54,106 bases of DNA from Nonomuraea longispora (GCF_004348345.1 NZ_SMJZ01000027.1:1-54106); one strand, 5' to 3'. Shown: positions 25,750 to 34,604, numbered from the stretch's first letter. The notes: generated by a model not told the origin, from the sequence alone. Program-made: numbers and translations.

Positions 25750-26927
25750 TGAAACTTCGGCAGAGCATGTTATTCGGGGCCGCGGCGGTGGCCGTGGCGC
25801 TTCCCTCCACCCTCGCGGACGGTGCCGGGGAGGGCGACGTACGGGTGGAGCCGACCGGCTCGTACGCCTGCCGTCAGGACGTCGCCGCGCCCGACCCCGG
25901 CGTCCCCAAGGTGCACGCGGCCGGCCTGGCGCAGGCGCCGAACGGCGACATGCTGACCGTCTACTACGGCGGCACCACGGAGGGGGCGCCCGACCAGGCG
26001 CTCTACCTGTCGCGGCTGGCGGCGGGCAAGCGCGCGTGGTCCGCGCCCGAGGTGGTGTTCGACGAGGCGGGTAAGGCCGACGGCAACCCCGTGTTGTGGT
26101 CCGACGGCAAGCGGCTCTACCTGTTCTTCGTGACGATCGAGGGCCACGGCTGGGAGCAGGCCCCGATCCGGCTGATCACCTCGGACGACAGCGGGAAGAC
26201 CTGGAGCGACCCCGCCACCATCCGCGAGGAGTGGGGGTGGATGGTGGGCACCAACCCCATCCGCATGTCCAACGGCGAGGTGCTGCTGCCCATCTACGAC
26301 GAGGGCGGCTCCAGCTCCGGCTTCTACGTCTTCAGCGAGGACATGTCGTCGTGGAAGGCGTACCCGGAGGAGCACGGCGACTGGATCCGCACGCCTGAGG
26401 GATCGATCCAGCCGACCGTCGTGGAGGTCGAGCCGGGACGGCTGCGCGCCTACCTGCGCACCGGCGACGGCGCCATCCACACCAGCGACTCGACCGACTT
26501 CGCCCGCACGTGGAGCACCCCCGTGGCCGAGCCCATCGGCAACCCGAACTCGCGCGTCGCCGCGCTCAGGCTGGACGACGGCAAGCTCGTGCTGGCCTAC
26601 AACCCGTGGGTCGAGCACCGCTCCCCCATGCGGCTGTCGCTCTCACCCGACAAGGGCCGCACGTGGGAGCACTCCGTCGACGTGGAGGCGCAGTCGGGGC
26701 CGCAGTTCACCTATCCCGTGCTGGCGCAGAGCGGCGACGGCTTCATCCACATGGTCTATTCCTACAACCGCAACAACATCCGGCACGTGGTCTTCAACGA
26801 GCCGTACCTCCGCGACGCGGTGGGCCTGCTGTCCAACTACCCCGAGCACACGATCACCGAGTTCAAGAACGGCGTCCGGCGCGACGTGGTGCGCCGGTGC
26901 AGCTACTCGCCCGCGAAACAGCCCTGA
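25749..26927 (+). CDS. Exported BNR/sialidase-fold protein, paralogue of the preceding gene
   Basis: A second BNR_2-type propeller protein, this time with a Sec signal (MKLRQSMLFGAAAVAVALPS, cleavage near LADGA). Asp boxes: SDDSGKTWSDPA, STDFARTWST and SPDKGRTWEH. GGTTEGAPDQALYLSRL and GNPVLWSDGKRLYLFF match the conserved family start. The ATG overlaps the previous stop by 1 bp (TGATG). With the cytoplasmic paralogue it suggests the same bond is attacked both outside and inside the cell. Substrate unknown; GH33-like hydrolysis of an acidic side-chain sugar or a lyase reaction are the two candidates. Confidence 0.65.
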   Translation: MKLRQSMLFGAAAVAVALPSTLADGAGEGDVRVEPTGSYACRQDVAAPDPGVPKVHAAGLAQAPNGDMLTVYYGGTTEGAPDQALYLSRLAAGKRAWSAPEVVFDEAGKADGNPVLWSDGKRLYLFFVTIEGHGWEQAPIRLITSDDSGKTWSDPATIREEWGWMVGTNPIRMSNGEVLLPIYDEGGSSSGFYVFSEDMSSWKAYPEEHGDWIRTPEGSIQPTVVEVEPGRLRAYLRTGDGAIHTSDSTDFARTWSTPVAEPIGNPNSRVAALRLDDGKLVLAYNPWVEHRSPMRLSLSPDKGRTWEHSVDVEAQSGPQFTYPVLAQSGDGFIHMVYSYNRNNIRHVVFNEPYLRDAVGLLSNYPEHTITEFKNGVRRDVVRRCSYSPAKQP

Positions 26928-26940
26928 GGAGACCCCCCTG

Positions 26941-28389
26941 ATGAAGAAGTCACGCGGCTTCGCGCTGCTCGCGCTCGCCCTCGCCGTCACGACCGCCGTC
27001 CCCGCCGCCGCCAGTGCGACCTCCTCGCCGCCTGCGGCCTGCAAGGACGTGCCCAACCAGTACGACGTGCCGTTCAGCGTCTGCGACGACGAGCTGTTCA
27101 TCTTCGCCGCCAACTACAAGCCGTTCGAGTCGACCGTCACGGAGGACACCCGGGAGGGCACCAGGGTCTTCGACGAGGTCATCGGGAACAAGCTGCGGGC
27201 GGCGTTCCCCGACGTCAAGATCAAGTATGCGACGTGGGACCTGCCCGTCCGCTACGACGAGCTCAAGAACGCCGGCGTCGTCCCCGACATCATCATCGAG
27301 GACCCGAAGAACCGCATCGACCGCGACCTCGAACCGATGGGCTGGGTCGGCGACCTCACCCCCGACCTTGAGCAGGCCGGCATCGACCTGAACACGCTGA
27401 ACACCTCCGCGGTGGAGCTGACCAGGTCGCGCTCCGACGGCGGGATCTACGGCGTGCCGCTGTTCATCGACGAGCACGTGCTGCTCTACAACAAGAAGAT
27501 CTTCGACAAGTTCAAGGTGAAGCACCCCAAGCCCGGCATGACGTACGACGATGCGTACAAGAAGGCCAAGCGGCTGACCGCGGACGACGGCCTGGATCAC
27601 TACAAGGGCTACATGCAGCACCCTGACCAGTATCTGGACTTCAACCAGGCCGGCCTCTACCCGTTCCAGCCGACGACGAGCGAGGAGCCCGCGCCCGAGG
27701 ACGTCAAGGTCGACATCAGCAGTGACGCCTGGAAGACGTACGTCGACAACCTGTACCGCTTCCTGGAGATCCCGCGCAACGACTTCACCACCGTCACCGA
27801 CTTCTTCAAGGGCGACATGAGCCAGCCGGGCCACCTGGCCATGGCGGTCGACACGTTGTCGCGGCTCAACATGTACGCCGGCAGCGAGCTGTTCATCGAG
27901 GACGGCGACGAGGACTCCTTCGCGGAGCACGCCAAGAGCGTCGACATCGGCGTCAGCGCCGTCCCGGTGCTCAAGAAGGGCTCCACGACGACCTACCAGC
28001 CGAACACGCGGGCCGCGTTCATCCCGCCGTCCTCGCCCAAGAAGGACCAGGCCCTGCAGATCGTGAAGTGGCTGGTCTCCGAGGAGGGCCAGACCGAACT
28101 GTCCAGCCACGGCCTCAAGGCGGTCCTGCAGACCGACGAGGTCGTGCGGAGCTTCGGCACGGCCATCCCCGAACTGGCCGGCATCGACACCTCCGCCGTC
28201 TACTGGGGCGAGAACGCCACCATCTCGAACTACGAGAACACCGAGTACTGGGACCTGCCGCTGTGGTCGGTCTACCGCCAGCACATCCTGCGTGACGGCG
28301 GGACGCCCGAGCAGGCGCTGACCCTCTCCCAGCAGCAGGACATCCCCAACTACATCAAGGCGCAGGCGGAAGCGGGCAAGGACTGGTGA
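26941..28389 (+). CDS. Family-1 ABC substrate-binding protein without its own permeases
   Basis: MalE-like (SBP family 1) protein with a Sec signal (KKSRGFALLALALAVTTAVP, then AAASATSS). Residues about 150-170 (GGIYGVPLFIDEHVLLYNKK) and FIPPSSPKKDQALQIVKWL are typical. There is no good lipobox: the only early Cys is in PPAAC, after a likely cleavage site, and it may pair with the Cys in FSVCDD. No MalF/MalG permease gene is in the window, and the family-5 importer nearby has its own binding protein. It may work with permeases encoded elsewhere or act as an extracellular binding/sensing protein. Confidence 0.8.
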   Translation: MKKSRGFALLALALAVTTAVPAAASATSSPPAACKDVPNQYDVPFSVCDDELFIFAANYKPFESTVTEDTREGTRVFDEVIGNKLRAAFPDVKIKYATWDLPVRYDELKNAGVVPDIIIEDPKNRIDRDLEPMGWVGDLTPDLEQAGIDLNTLNTSAVELTRSRSDGGIYGVPLFIDEHVLLYNKKIFDKFKVKHPKPGMTYDDAYKKAKRLTADDGLDHYKGYMQHPDQYLDFNQAGLYPFQPTTSEEPAPEDVKVDISSDAWKTYVDNLYRFLEIPRNDFTTVTDFFKGDMSQPGHLAMAVDTLSRLNMYAGSELFIEDGDEDSFAEHAKSVDIGVSAVPVLKKGSTTTYQPNTRAAFIPPSSPKKDQALQIVKWLVSEEGQTELSSHGLKAVLQTDEVVRSFGTAIPELAGIDTSAVYWGENATISNYENTEYWDLPLWSVYRQHILRDGGTPEQALTLSQQQDIPNYIKAQAEAGKDW

Positions 28390-29786
28390 CGTTCTCCACC
28401 ACCGTGGAACGCTGGGGCGTCCACGAGATCGAACTGGCCGGACCGTCCGGCGGCAACCCCTTCGCGGAGGTCCGCCTGTCGGCCCGGTACCAGTACCGCA
28501 ACCGCGTCGTCGAGGCCGAGGGCTTCTACGACGGGGACGGCGTCTACCGCGTCCGGTTCATGCCGGACGCGGTGGGTCCGTGGCGGTTCACGACTGTCAG
28601 CAACGTGGAAGAGCTGGACGGATGCTCGGGCGGCTTCGAAGTGGGGCCGCCCGCCCAGGGCAACCACGGCCCCGTGCGGGCCGCCGGCACCGGCTTCGTG
28701 TACGCGGACGGCACGCCGTACCTGCCCTTCGGCACGACCGCGTACCACTGGACGCACGACATGGACGAGGAGCGGGAACGCCGGACGCTGCGGACACTCA
28801 AGTCGTCGCCGTTCAACAAGCTGCGCATGTGCGTGCTGCCGACGGGCCCGATGACGCCGCCGGAGGTGCCGTTCGCCGGAAAGGACCCGGACGGACTGGA
28901 CCTGACCCGGTTCAATCCGGTGTTCTTCCGCCATCTGGAGGCCGGGGTCCGCGATTTGCGCGACATCGGCGTGGAGGCGGACGTGATCCTCTTCCACCCG
29001 TACGACGGCGGCGTACGCGGTTTCCAGGACATGGGCCGTGAGGTCGACCACGCCTTCGTGCGCTATGTCATCGCCCGGCTGTCCGCCTACCGCAACGTGT
29101 GGTGGTCGGCCGCCAACGAGTACGACTTCAACCGGGCCAAGACCGTGGCCGACTGGGACGACATCCTGCGCACGATCGTGCGCCACGACCCGTACGAGCA
29201 CCTGCGCTCCATCCACAACGGGACCCGCATGTTCGAGGTCGCGTCGTTGTACGACTTCACCAAGCCGTGGATCACGCACCAGAGCATCCAGCACTGGGAC
29301 GCCACCCCGACGGACGCCTGGCTGGCGGCCTGCCCCAAGCCCGTCGTCATCGACGAGATCTCCTACGAGGGGAACATCGGCAAACGCTGGGGCAACGTCA
29401 CCGCCCAGGAGCTGGTGGACCGGTTCTGGGAGGGCGTGACGCGCGGCGGCTACGTGGGGCACGGCGAGTCGCTGGCCGGCTTCCAGGACCGCGCGTGGAT
29501 CGGCAACGGCGGCGGCCTGTACGGCGAGAGTCCGGCGAGGATCGCCTTCCTGCGCACGATCGTGGAGCAGCGCCGCGACGGCACGCTCCTGCGCTACCTG
29601 GGGCGGCGGCAACCGGCCCACGTCACGGTGGACCTGCCGGCGGGCAGCGCGTACGAGGTCGAGCTGATCGACACCTGGAACATGACCGTCACCCCGGTAG
29701 ACGGGGTGCACCGCGACCGGGTGCGGGTCGGGCTGCCGCGCGAACCGTACCTGGCGCTGCGGATGACGAGAGTGGGAGATCGATGA
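28386..29786 (+). CDS. DUF5060/apiosidase-like (DUF4038) glycoside hydrolase
   Basis: Three-part protein: N-terminal beta-sandwich DUF5060-like domain (about 1-90, ending VRFMPDAVGPWRF), a TIM-barrel related to the apiosidase-like domain DUF4038 (about 100-400), and a short C-terminal DUF5605-like domain (YEVELIDTWNMTVTP). Barrel motifs are PYLPFGTTAYHW, FNKLRMCV, ILFHPYDGG, WWSAANEYD with N244-E245 as the likely acid/base, and VIDEISYEG with E324 as the likely nucleophile by clan-A analogy. GH140 apiosidase of RG-II belongs to this domain family, but other members act on other linkages. No signal peptide: cytoplasmic. GTG start overlaps the preceding stop. Confidence 0.75.
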   Translation: MTFSTTVERWGVHEIELAGPSGGNPFAEVRLSARYQYRNRVVEAEGFYDGDGVYRVRFMPDAVGPWRFTTVSNVEELDGCSGGFEVGPPAQGNHGPVRAAGTGFVYADGTPYLPFGTTAYHWTHDMDEERERRTLRTLKSSPFNKLRMCVLPTGPMTPPEVPFAGKDPDGLDLTRFNPVFFRHLEAGVRDLRDIGVEADVILFHPYDGGVRGFQDMGREVDHAFVRYVIARLSAYRNVWWSAANEYDFNRAKTVADWDDILRTIVRHDPYEHLRSIHNGTRMFEVASLYDFTKPWITHQSIQHWDATPTDAWLAACPKPVVIDEISYEGNIGKRWGNVTAQELVDRFWEGVTRGGYVGHGESLAGFQDRAWIGNGGGLYGESPARIAFLRTIVEQRRDGTLLRYLGRRQPAHVTVDLPAGSAYEVELIDTWNMTVTPVDGVHRDRVRVGLPREPYLALRMTRVGDR

Positions 29787-30784
29787 GGATCGGGCCGATG
29801 GCGACCACCGCGCTCGGCTGGCACCTGCACGACGAGAAGCGGCGCTCGCGGACCCTCGCCACGCTGGAGTCGTCGCCGTTCCAGCGGGTGCGGATGGCGG
29901 CGTTCGCCACCCGGTGCTCCCTCGACGCGCTGGAGGAGCGGGTGGCCGAGCTGGCCGGGATCGGCGTGACCGCCGAACTCGTGCTCATGCATCCCGGCGA
30001 GGGCGTCTCCGACGTCGAGACCGCCCGCCGCTACGTGCGGGACGTGGTGCCGCGCCTGTCCGCGCACCCGAACGTGTGGTGGTCGCTGTCCGGCGACCCC
30101 TCGCGGTTCCCGGCGTTCACCGAGCACGACTGGGTGCGGCTGGCCGACCTGGTGGCCGAGGAGGACCCCGGCCACCACCCGCGCTCGATCACCGTGCCCG
30201 CGGACTCGCCGCTGTTGTGGCGGCGCACGTTCACGCACGGCAGCGTACGCGCGCCCAGCCCGCGCGACGCGTGGGTGGCGACGCGCGACCACCACAAGCC
30301 GGTGCTGATGGACATGTGCGGGTACGAGGGCGACGCCGAGGACCCGTCCCTGAGCCTGCCGCCCGAGAAGGTCGTCACCATGGCCTGGGACGGGTCGGTG
30401 CGCCGACGCCACCTTACGCACGGCGAGTCGTACGTGGACGACGACGGGCTGACCTGGTCGCAGGACGGCGGCACGCTCACCGGGGCCGCTGTGCCCCGGC
30501 TCGCGCTGCTGCGCCAGGTCGTCGCCGGCACCCCGGAGGAGGCGCGCTACCAGGACCGGGACGCGCCGATGCTGGAGGTGCCCGGGGAGTTCTACCTGGA
30601 GTACTGCGGGGAGCACCGCTTCCCCGACAGGACGTACGAGGTGCCGCAGGGCCGGTACGAGGTCGAGGTGATCGACACCTGGGAGATGACCGTCACGCCG
30701 CTCGGGGTGCTGGACGGCGGGACGATCACGGTGCCGCTGCCCGGGACGGTCGGCCAGGCCGTCAGGATCCGGCGGCGGCCATGA
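29783..30784 (+). CDS. Apiosidase-like paralogue lacking the catalytic glutamates
   Basis: Clear paralogue of the preceding protein without the N-terminal DUF5060 domain: RRSRTLATLESSPFQRVRM matches RRTLRTLKSSPFNKLRM, and YEVEVIDTWEMTVTP matches the C-terminal domain. At both active-site strands the acids are changed: WWSLSGDPS stands where the partner has WWSAANEYD (N244-E245 become G104-D105), and LMDMCGYEGD where it has VIDEISYEGN (E324 becomes M178). A retaining clan-A mechanism therefore looks impossible. The frame is intact and overlaps both neighbours, so it is probably expressed as a pseudoenzyme, perhaps a partner of the active paralogue. Confidence 0.75.
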   Translation: MRIGPMATTALGWHLHDEKRRSRTLATLESSPFQRVRMAAFATRCSLDALEERVAELAGIGVTAELVLMHPGEGVSDVETARRYVRDVVPRLSAHPNVWWSLSGDPSRFPAFTEHDWVRLADLVAEEDPGHHPRSITVPADSPLLWRRTFTHGSVRAPSPRDAWVATRDHHKPVLMDMCGYEGDAEDPSLSLPPEKVVTMAWDGSVRRRHLTHGESYVDDDGLTWSQDGGTLTGAAVPRLALLRQVVAGTPEEARYQDRDAPMLEVPGEFYLEYCGEHRFPDRTYEVPQGRYEVEVIDTWEMTVTPLGVLDGGTITVPLPGTVGQAVRIRRRP

Positions 30785-32796
30785 CTGCGGGCGTTCTCAT
30801 GGCCGTCGAGGAGCCGGGCGGGAAGGTCGTCGAGGTGGTGGCCGGCGCGGGCGGGCCCGAGCTGCTGCTGCGCCGCCGCGACACGGACGGGCCGCACCTG
30901 CGGGCGCCGCTGAGCGGCATGCTCACCGCCTCCACGGGCCGCCCGTGGCGCGTCGAGCCGGCCTTCGGCGACTCCGTCCGCGTGTGTACGGCGGGCGGGA
31001 CCGTCGTGGTCACGGCCGGGCTCGGGCCGCTGAGCGCCCGGCTGGAGCTGGCCTTCGCCCACGGCGGCCTGCTCACCCTCACCACCACCTGGCGCAACGA
31101 CGCCGAGCACGAGGTCACCGACGTGGCGGCCGGCCTCCTGCTGCCGCTGCCCACCACGGACGCGCACGTCACCATGCCCGGCGTGCTCTACAACGGCAAC
31201 CCCTCGTCCGACCCACGCAGGAAGGTGCCGCGCGAGGGGTTCGTGGGCGAGGAGCACCGCCTGCCCATCCCCGCCGTCAACGCCGCATGGGACGGCCGCT
31301 ACGTCAGCCTCTTCGCCCACCCCACGCCGGCCAGGCTCGACGACGGCACCGTGGCGTACGGCTCGCTCGGCGTCGTACGGTCGCCGGGCCTGACGGTCGC
31401 GGCGATGACCGGCGTGATCGCCTTCGACGGCGAGCCGGACGTCTGCTACGTCAGCAAGGCGGAGGTGGCGGACCGGCCCGTCGGCTACCGCGACCTGGGG
31501 CCGGGCGAGACCGTCACCACCCGCCACACGCTCGACTGGGGCTCGGTGGAGCCGCGCGGCCTGGGCTTCACCAGGCTCGTCCGCACGGATCTCTACCGGG
31601 ACACGGGCGCCCGGCCGCTGTCCCGGGACGAGATCGTGCGGCTCAAGACGAACGCCATGGACGCGCGCTGGGCGGGCGAGGGCTACCTCGCCTACGACGG
31701 CACCCGGCCCGGCAAGCCCCGCTCGTACCTGTACGGCTGGACGGGCCAGTGCATGAAACTGGCCCGCTGCGACGCCGAACTGGGCCTCGAACGGGAGGAA
31801 CCCGAGCGTGTCGGGCGAGCTCGTCGTGCCGCCGCCTTCTACGTCGAGGGCAGCCGGATGCCCGTACGCGGGCTGCGGCACGGACGCCACCTGCTCGACG
31901 AGGACAGGTGGGAGGCGTTCCGCAAGGACGGCGCCGCCTTCGTCTCCAGCCGCGCCCACGGCGAGACGGTCGCCGACCTGGCCGAGCTCGCGCTGCGGTT
32001 GCGCGAGGCCGCCCTGCCGGTGCCGCCGGACTGGGAGGAGGCGGTGGAGGACGCCGCCGCGTTCTTCTGGCGGACCCGGCTGCCTGAGGGCGTCGTCCCC
32101 CTCGGCTGGACCCCGGACGGCGACCCGTTCTCTTCTCTGGTCACCGCGGCGGGGGTGGCGTGCGTGCAGGCGCTGCTGGGCGCGTACCGGCTGGGCGGCG
32201 AGAAGGTGTGGCTGCGGCGCGCGGAGGAGGTGCTCGGCCACTACCACCGGCTGTACGCGGCCACGTTCGAGCGGCCCTTCGCCCACGCCACCCTCGACGC
32301 CTCCGGCGAGGACAAGGAGGCCGGGATGTACTACTTCCAGGCCGCCTTCGAGCTCTACCGCCTGACCGGGCGGGAGACGTACGCGCGGTGGGCGGAGACG
32401 GCGGCCGACTGGCTGCTGACGTTCGTCTACGTGTGGTCGCCCGAGTTCGACGAGGGCAGCACGTTCCGGCGGCGCGGCTTCCAGGCGTGCGGCTGGCCCG
32501 CGGTGAGCGTGCAGAACCACCACCTCGACGTGTTCTTCCCGACGTCCGAACTGATGGAGTTCGGCCTGATGACCGGCCGGACGCACTACGCGGAACGGGC
32601 CGAGACGATCCTGCACGCCATGGGGCAGGGCATCTGCACGGAACCCGGCGACTGGGGCTTCCACGTCCCCGGCGAGCAGGGCGAAGGATTCTTCCAGACC
32701 AACTGGCAACGCAAGGGTGAGGCGAACACGTGGAACCCGTCCTGGGTGATCGCCCTGCCCCTGCACCACGCGCTGCGCATGAGGAAGGTGGCATGA
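30781..32796 (+). CDS. Unassigned (alpha/alpha)-barrel protein, candidate glycosidase
   Basis: A 671-residue cytoplasmic protein that I do not recognise as a named CAZy family. Residues about 1-260 look like a beta-sandwich (TTTWRNDAEHEVTDVAAGLL, VLYNGNPSSDPRR); the rest is helical, with repeated pairs such as AAGVACVQALLGAYRL, YYFQAAFELYRLTGRETYARW and a conserved-looking VQNHHLDVFFPTSELMEFG. The two-part layout matches many alpha/alpha-barrel glycosidases and lyases. Acidic candidates include D and E in DASGEDKEAGMYY and the tail GEQGEGFFQTNW. It overlaps the genes on both sides by 4 bp, so it should act on the same imported oligosaccharide. Confidence 0.55.
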   Translation: MTAGVLMAVEEPGGKVVEVVAGAGGPELLLRRRDTDGPHLRAPLSGMLTASTGRPWRVEPAFGDSVRVCTAGGTVVVTAGLGPLSARLELAFAHGGLLTLTTTWRNDAEHEVTDVAAGLLLPLPTTDAHVTMPGVLYNGNPSSDPRRKVPREGFVGEEHRLPIPAVNAAWDGRYVSLFAHPTPARLDDGTVAYGSLGVVRSPGLTVAAMTGVIAFDGEPDVCYVSKAEVADRPVGYRDLGPGETVTTRHTLDWGSVEPRGLGFTRLVRTDLYRDTGARPLSRDEIVRLKTNAMDARWAGEGYLAYDGTRPGKPRSYLYGWTGQCMKLARCDAELGLEREEPERVGRARRAAAFYVEGSRMPVRGLRHGRHLLDEDRWEAFRKDGAAFVSSRAHGETVADLAELALRLREAALPVPPDWEEAVEDAAAFFWRTRLPEGVVPLGWTPDGDPFSSLVTAAGVACVQALLGAYRLGGEKVWLRRAEEVLGHYHRLYAATFERPFAHATLDASGEDKEAGMYYFQAAFELYRLTGRETYARWAETAADWLLTFVYVWSPEFDEGSTFRRRGFQACGWPAVSVQNHHLDVFFPTSELMEFGLMTGRTHYAERAETILHAMGQGICTEPGDWGFHVPGEQGEGFFQTNWQRKGEANTWNPSWVIALPLHHALRMRKVA

Positions 32797-34100
32797 ACGA
32801 GGAAGAGGCCTGGCGGTACGCCGACGAGCTGCGGAAGCGGGTGCGGCCGCCCGAGTTCCCCGACCGGTGGTTCGACGTCACCGGTTTCGGCGGCGGGGAG
32901 ACGTGGACGAGGGCGTTCCGCGCCGCCATCGAGACGTGCCACGAGAGCGGCGGGGGGCACGTGCGCGTGCCGCCCGGCACCTACCCCACCGGCGCGATCC
33001 ACCTGCTCTCCAACGTGGACCTGCACGTGGAGGCGGGCGCGACGATCCTGTTCAGCACCGACCCCGCCGACTACCTCCCGGCCGTCTTCACCCGCTTCTC
33101 CGCAATCGAGTGTTACAACTACTCCCCCTTCATCTACGCCCACGGACAGGAGAACATCGCCGTCACCGGCGCCGGGACGCTCGACGGCGGGGCCGGGCCC
33201 GAGCACTGGTGGTGGTGGGTGGGCACGCCAGCCTTCGGCTGGCGGCCCGGCATGCCGAACGAGGCGGACGACTGGGCGGCGTTGCAGCGGATGGCCGCGG
33301 ATGGGGTGCCGGTCGAGGAGCGCGTGTTCGGCGCGGGCCACCACCTGCGCCCGAACATGATCCAGCCGTACCTGTGCCGCAACGTGCTCGTCGAGGGTGT
33401 GCGCATCGTGCGCTCCCCCATGTGGGAGATCCATCCCGTACGGTGCGAGAACGTCCTCGTCAGGAACGTGTCGATCCACTCGCGGGGACCCAACAACGAC
33501 GGCTGCGACCCCGAGAGCTGCCGCTCCGTGGTGATCACCGGCTGCGTCTTCGACGTCGGCGACGACTGCGTCGCCATCAAGGCCGGCCGCGGCCCCGACG
33601 GGCGGCGGGTGGGGGTGCCGTGCGAGGACGTGCTGATCGAGGACTGCGACATGCGCTACCGGTACGGCTCGGTCGCCATCGGCACGGACACGACCGGCGG
33701 CATCCGCAACGTCTTCGTCCGCCGCTGCCGCTGGGGCGGCCCCGGACTCTACTTCGGCCTCTACATCAAGACGAACTCCGTGCGGGGCGGCTACGTCGAG
33801 AACGTCTTCGTCAAGGACGTCGAGATCAGCGAGCTGACCAAGGAAGCCGTCTCCATCGACCTCTACCACGGCGACGGCCACAACGGCGACGACCCGCCCC
33901 CCATCCGCAACATCAACGTGGCGGGGCTGCGCAGCGACCGGACGCGCAGCGCGTACCTGCTGCGGGGCTATCCCGAGCAGCCGCTGCGGGACGTCACGAT
34001 CAGGGACAGCACGTTCGCCCACGTGCAGCGCGCGGACCTGGCCGCCGACATAACCGGCCTGACCCTCGCGAACGTCAAGGTGGCCGCACCACCGTCCTGA
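32793..34100 (+). CDS. Cytoplasmic GH28 polygalacturonase-type enzyme
   Basis: Beta-helix enzyme hydrolysing galacturonic acid linkages; last gene of the operon. N-terminal FDVTGFGGGETWTRAF and PPGTYPTGAIHL are typical of GH28. Catalytic aspartates: D236 in GPNNDGCDPES (classic NTD block) and D257-D258 in GDDCVAIKAG. The usual GHG block reads RYGSVAIGT, so the family histidine is not conserved, and RIKT is YIKTN (K326). No signal peptide, pointing to exo-action on imported oligogalacturonide or RG fragments. 435 residues. ATG overlaps the preceding stop (ATGA). The last 40 bp recur at 36107-36150. Confidence 0.85.
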   Translation: MNEEEAWRYADELRKRVRPPEFPDRWFDVTGFGGGETWTRAFRAAIETCHESGGGHVRVPPGTYPTGAIHLLSNVDLHVEAGATILFSTDPADYLPAVFTRFSAIECYNYSPFIYAHGQENIAVTGAGTLDGGAGPEHWWWWVGTPAFGWRPGMPNEADDWAALQRMAADGVPVEERVFGAGHHLRPNMIQPYLCRNVLVEGVRIVRSPMWEIHPVRCENVLVRNVSIHSRGPNNDGCDPESCRSVVITGCVFDVGDDCVAIKAGRGPDGRRVGVPCEDVLIEDCDMRYRYGSVAIGTDTTGGIRNVFVRRCRWGGPGLYFGLYIKTNSVRGGYVENVFVKDVEISELTKEAVSIDLYHGDGHNGDDPPPIRNINVAGLRSDRTRSAYLLRGYPEQPLRDVTIRDSTFAHVQRADLAADITGLTLANVKVAAPPS

Positions 34101-34466
34101 CGGTGCAGGTCATCAGCGGAATGGCTGGCCCCGTCCGGGAACGCGACCGCCGTAGCGCTCGGCGCGACGCACCACATGGTGGGCAGGGAGGCCATTGTCC
34201 ACTTCCTCACTGTCGACTTCCCGCGCATGTTCGTCGCCGATGTGGCGGTGGATTTCCGCGGGTTCTACGCCGACGGCGATGTTGTCGTGGTGGAGGAAAC
34301 CATGCAGGCCACGCTGGCAGACGGCAACGCCTACAGCAACGACTACTGCTTCATCTTCCAACTGCGGGACGGGCTGATCCATCGGGTGCGCGAGTACATG
34401 GACACCGCCAAGGGGCATCGCATGGTGTTCGGGGACGCGGGAGGCGACAGAACCGACGACCATTGA
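34101..34466 (+). pseudogene. 5'-truncated SnoaL-like (NTF2-fold) gene
   Basis: Immediately after the GH28 stop the frame reads SSAEWLAPSGNATAVALGAT, then HHMVGREAIVHF, VAVDFRGFYADGDVVVVEET and FQLRDGLIHRVREYMDT, a SnoaL-like domain from its first core strand to the end. The initial helix and any start codon are missing, although translation from ATG 34176 could give 96 residues. I read it as a gene whose 5' part was lost at a recombination junction at the end of the GH28 gene. No function should be assumed. Confidence 0.6.
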
Positions 34467-34604
34467 GCCCTTTCATCGGACCGACCGTCCGGGCCGCGGT
34501 CACATCGTGGACGCCACCGGGCAGCGCGGGCGAGCTCCGCACCAGCCAACCCCCGGAATCGGCCAGGACTTCTCCGGCCACCGTCAGTCCGAACGCCGTC
34601 CCCT
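34467..34604. other. Non-coding stretch without recognised content
   Basis: Between two gene remnants; no reading frame, hairpin or promoter that I can support. Confidence 0.3.

Noticed and set aside
27030..27050. Lipobox in the family-1 binding protein (PPAAC)
   Set aside because: Proline at -4/-3 positions and a good signal peptidase I site before it; not a convincing lipobox.
29783..30784. Second active apiosidase
   Set aside because: Both catalytic glutamates expected from the paralogue are replaced.
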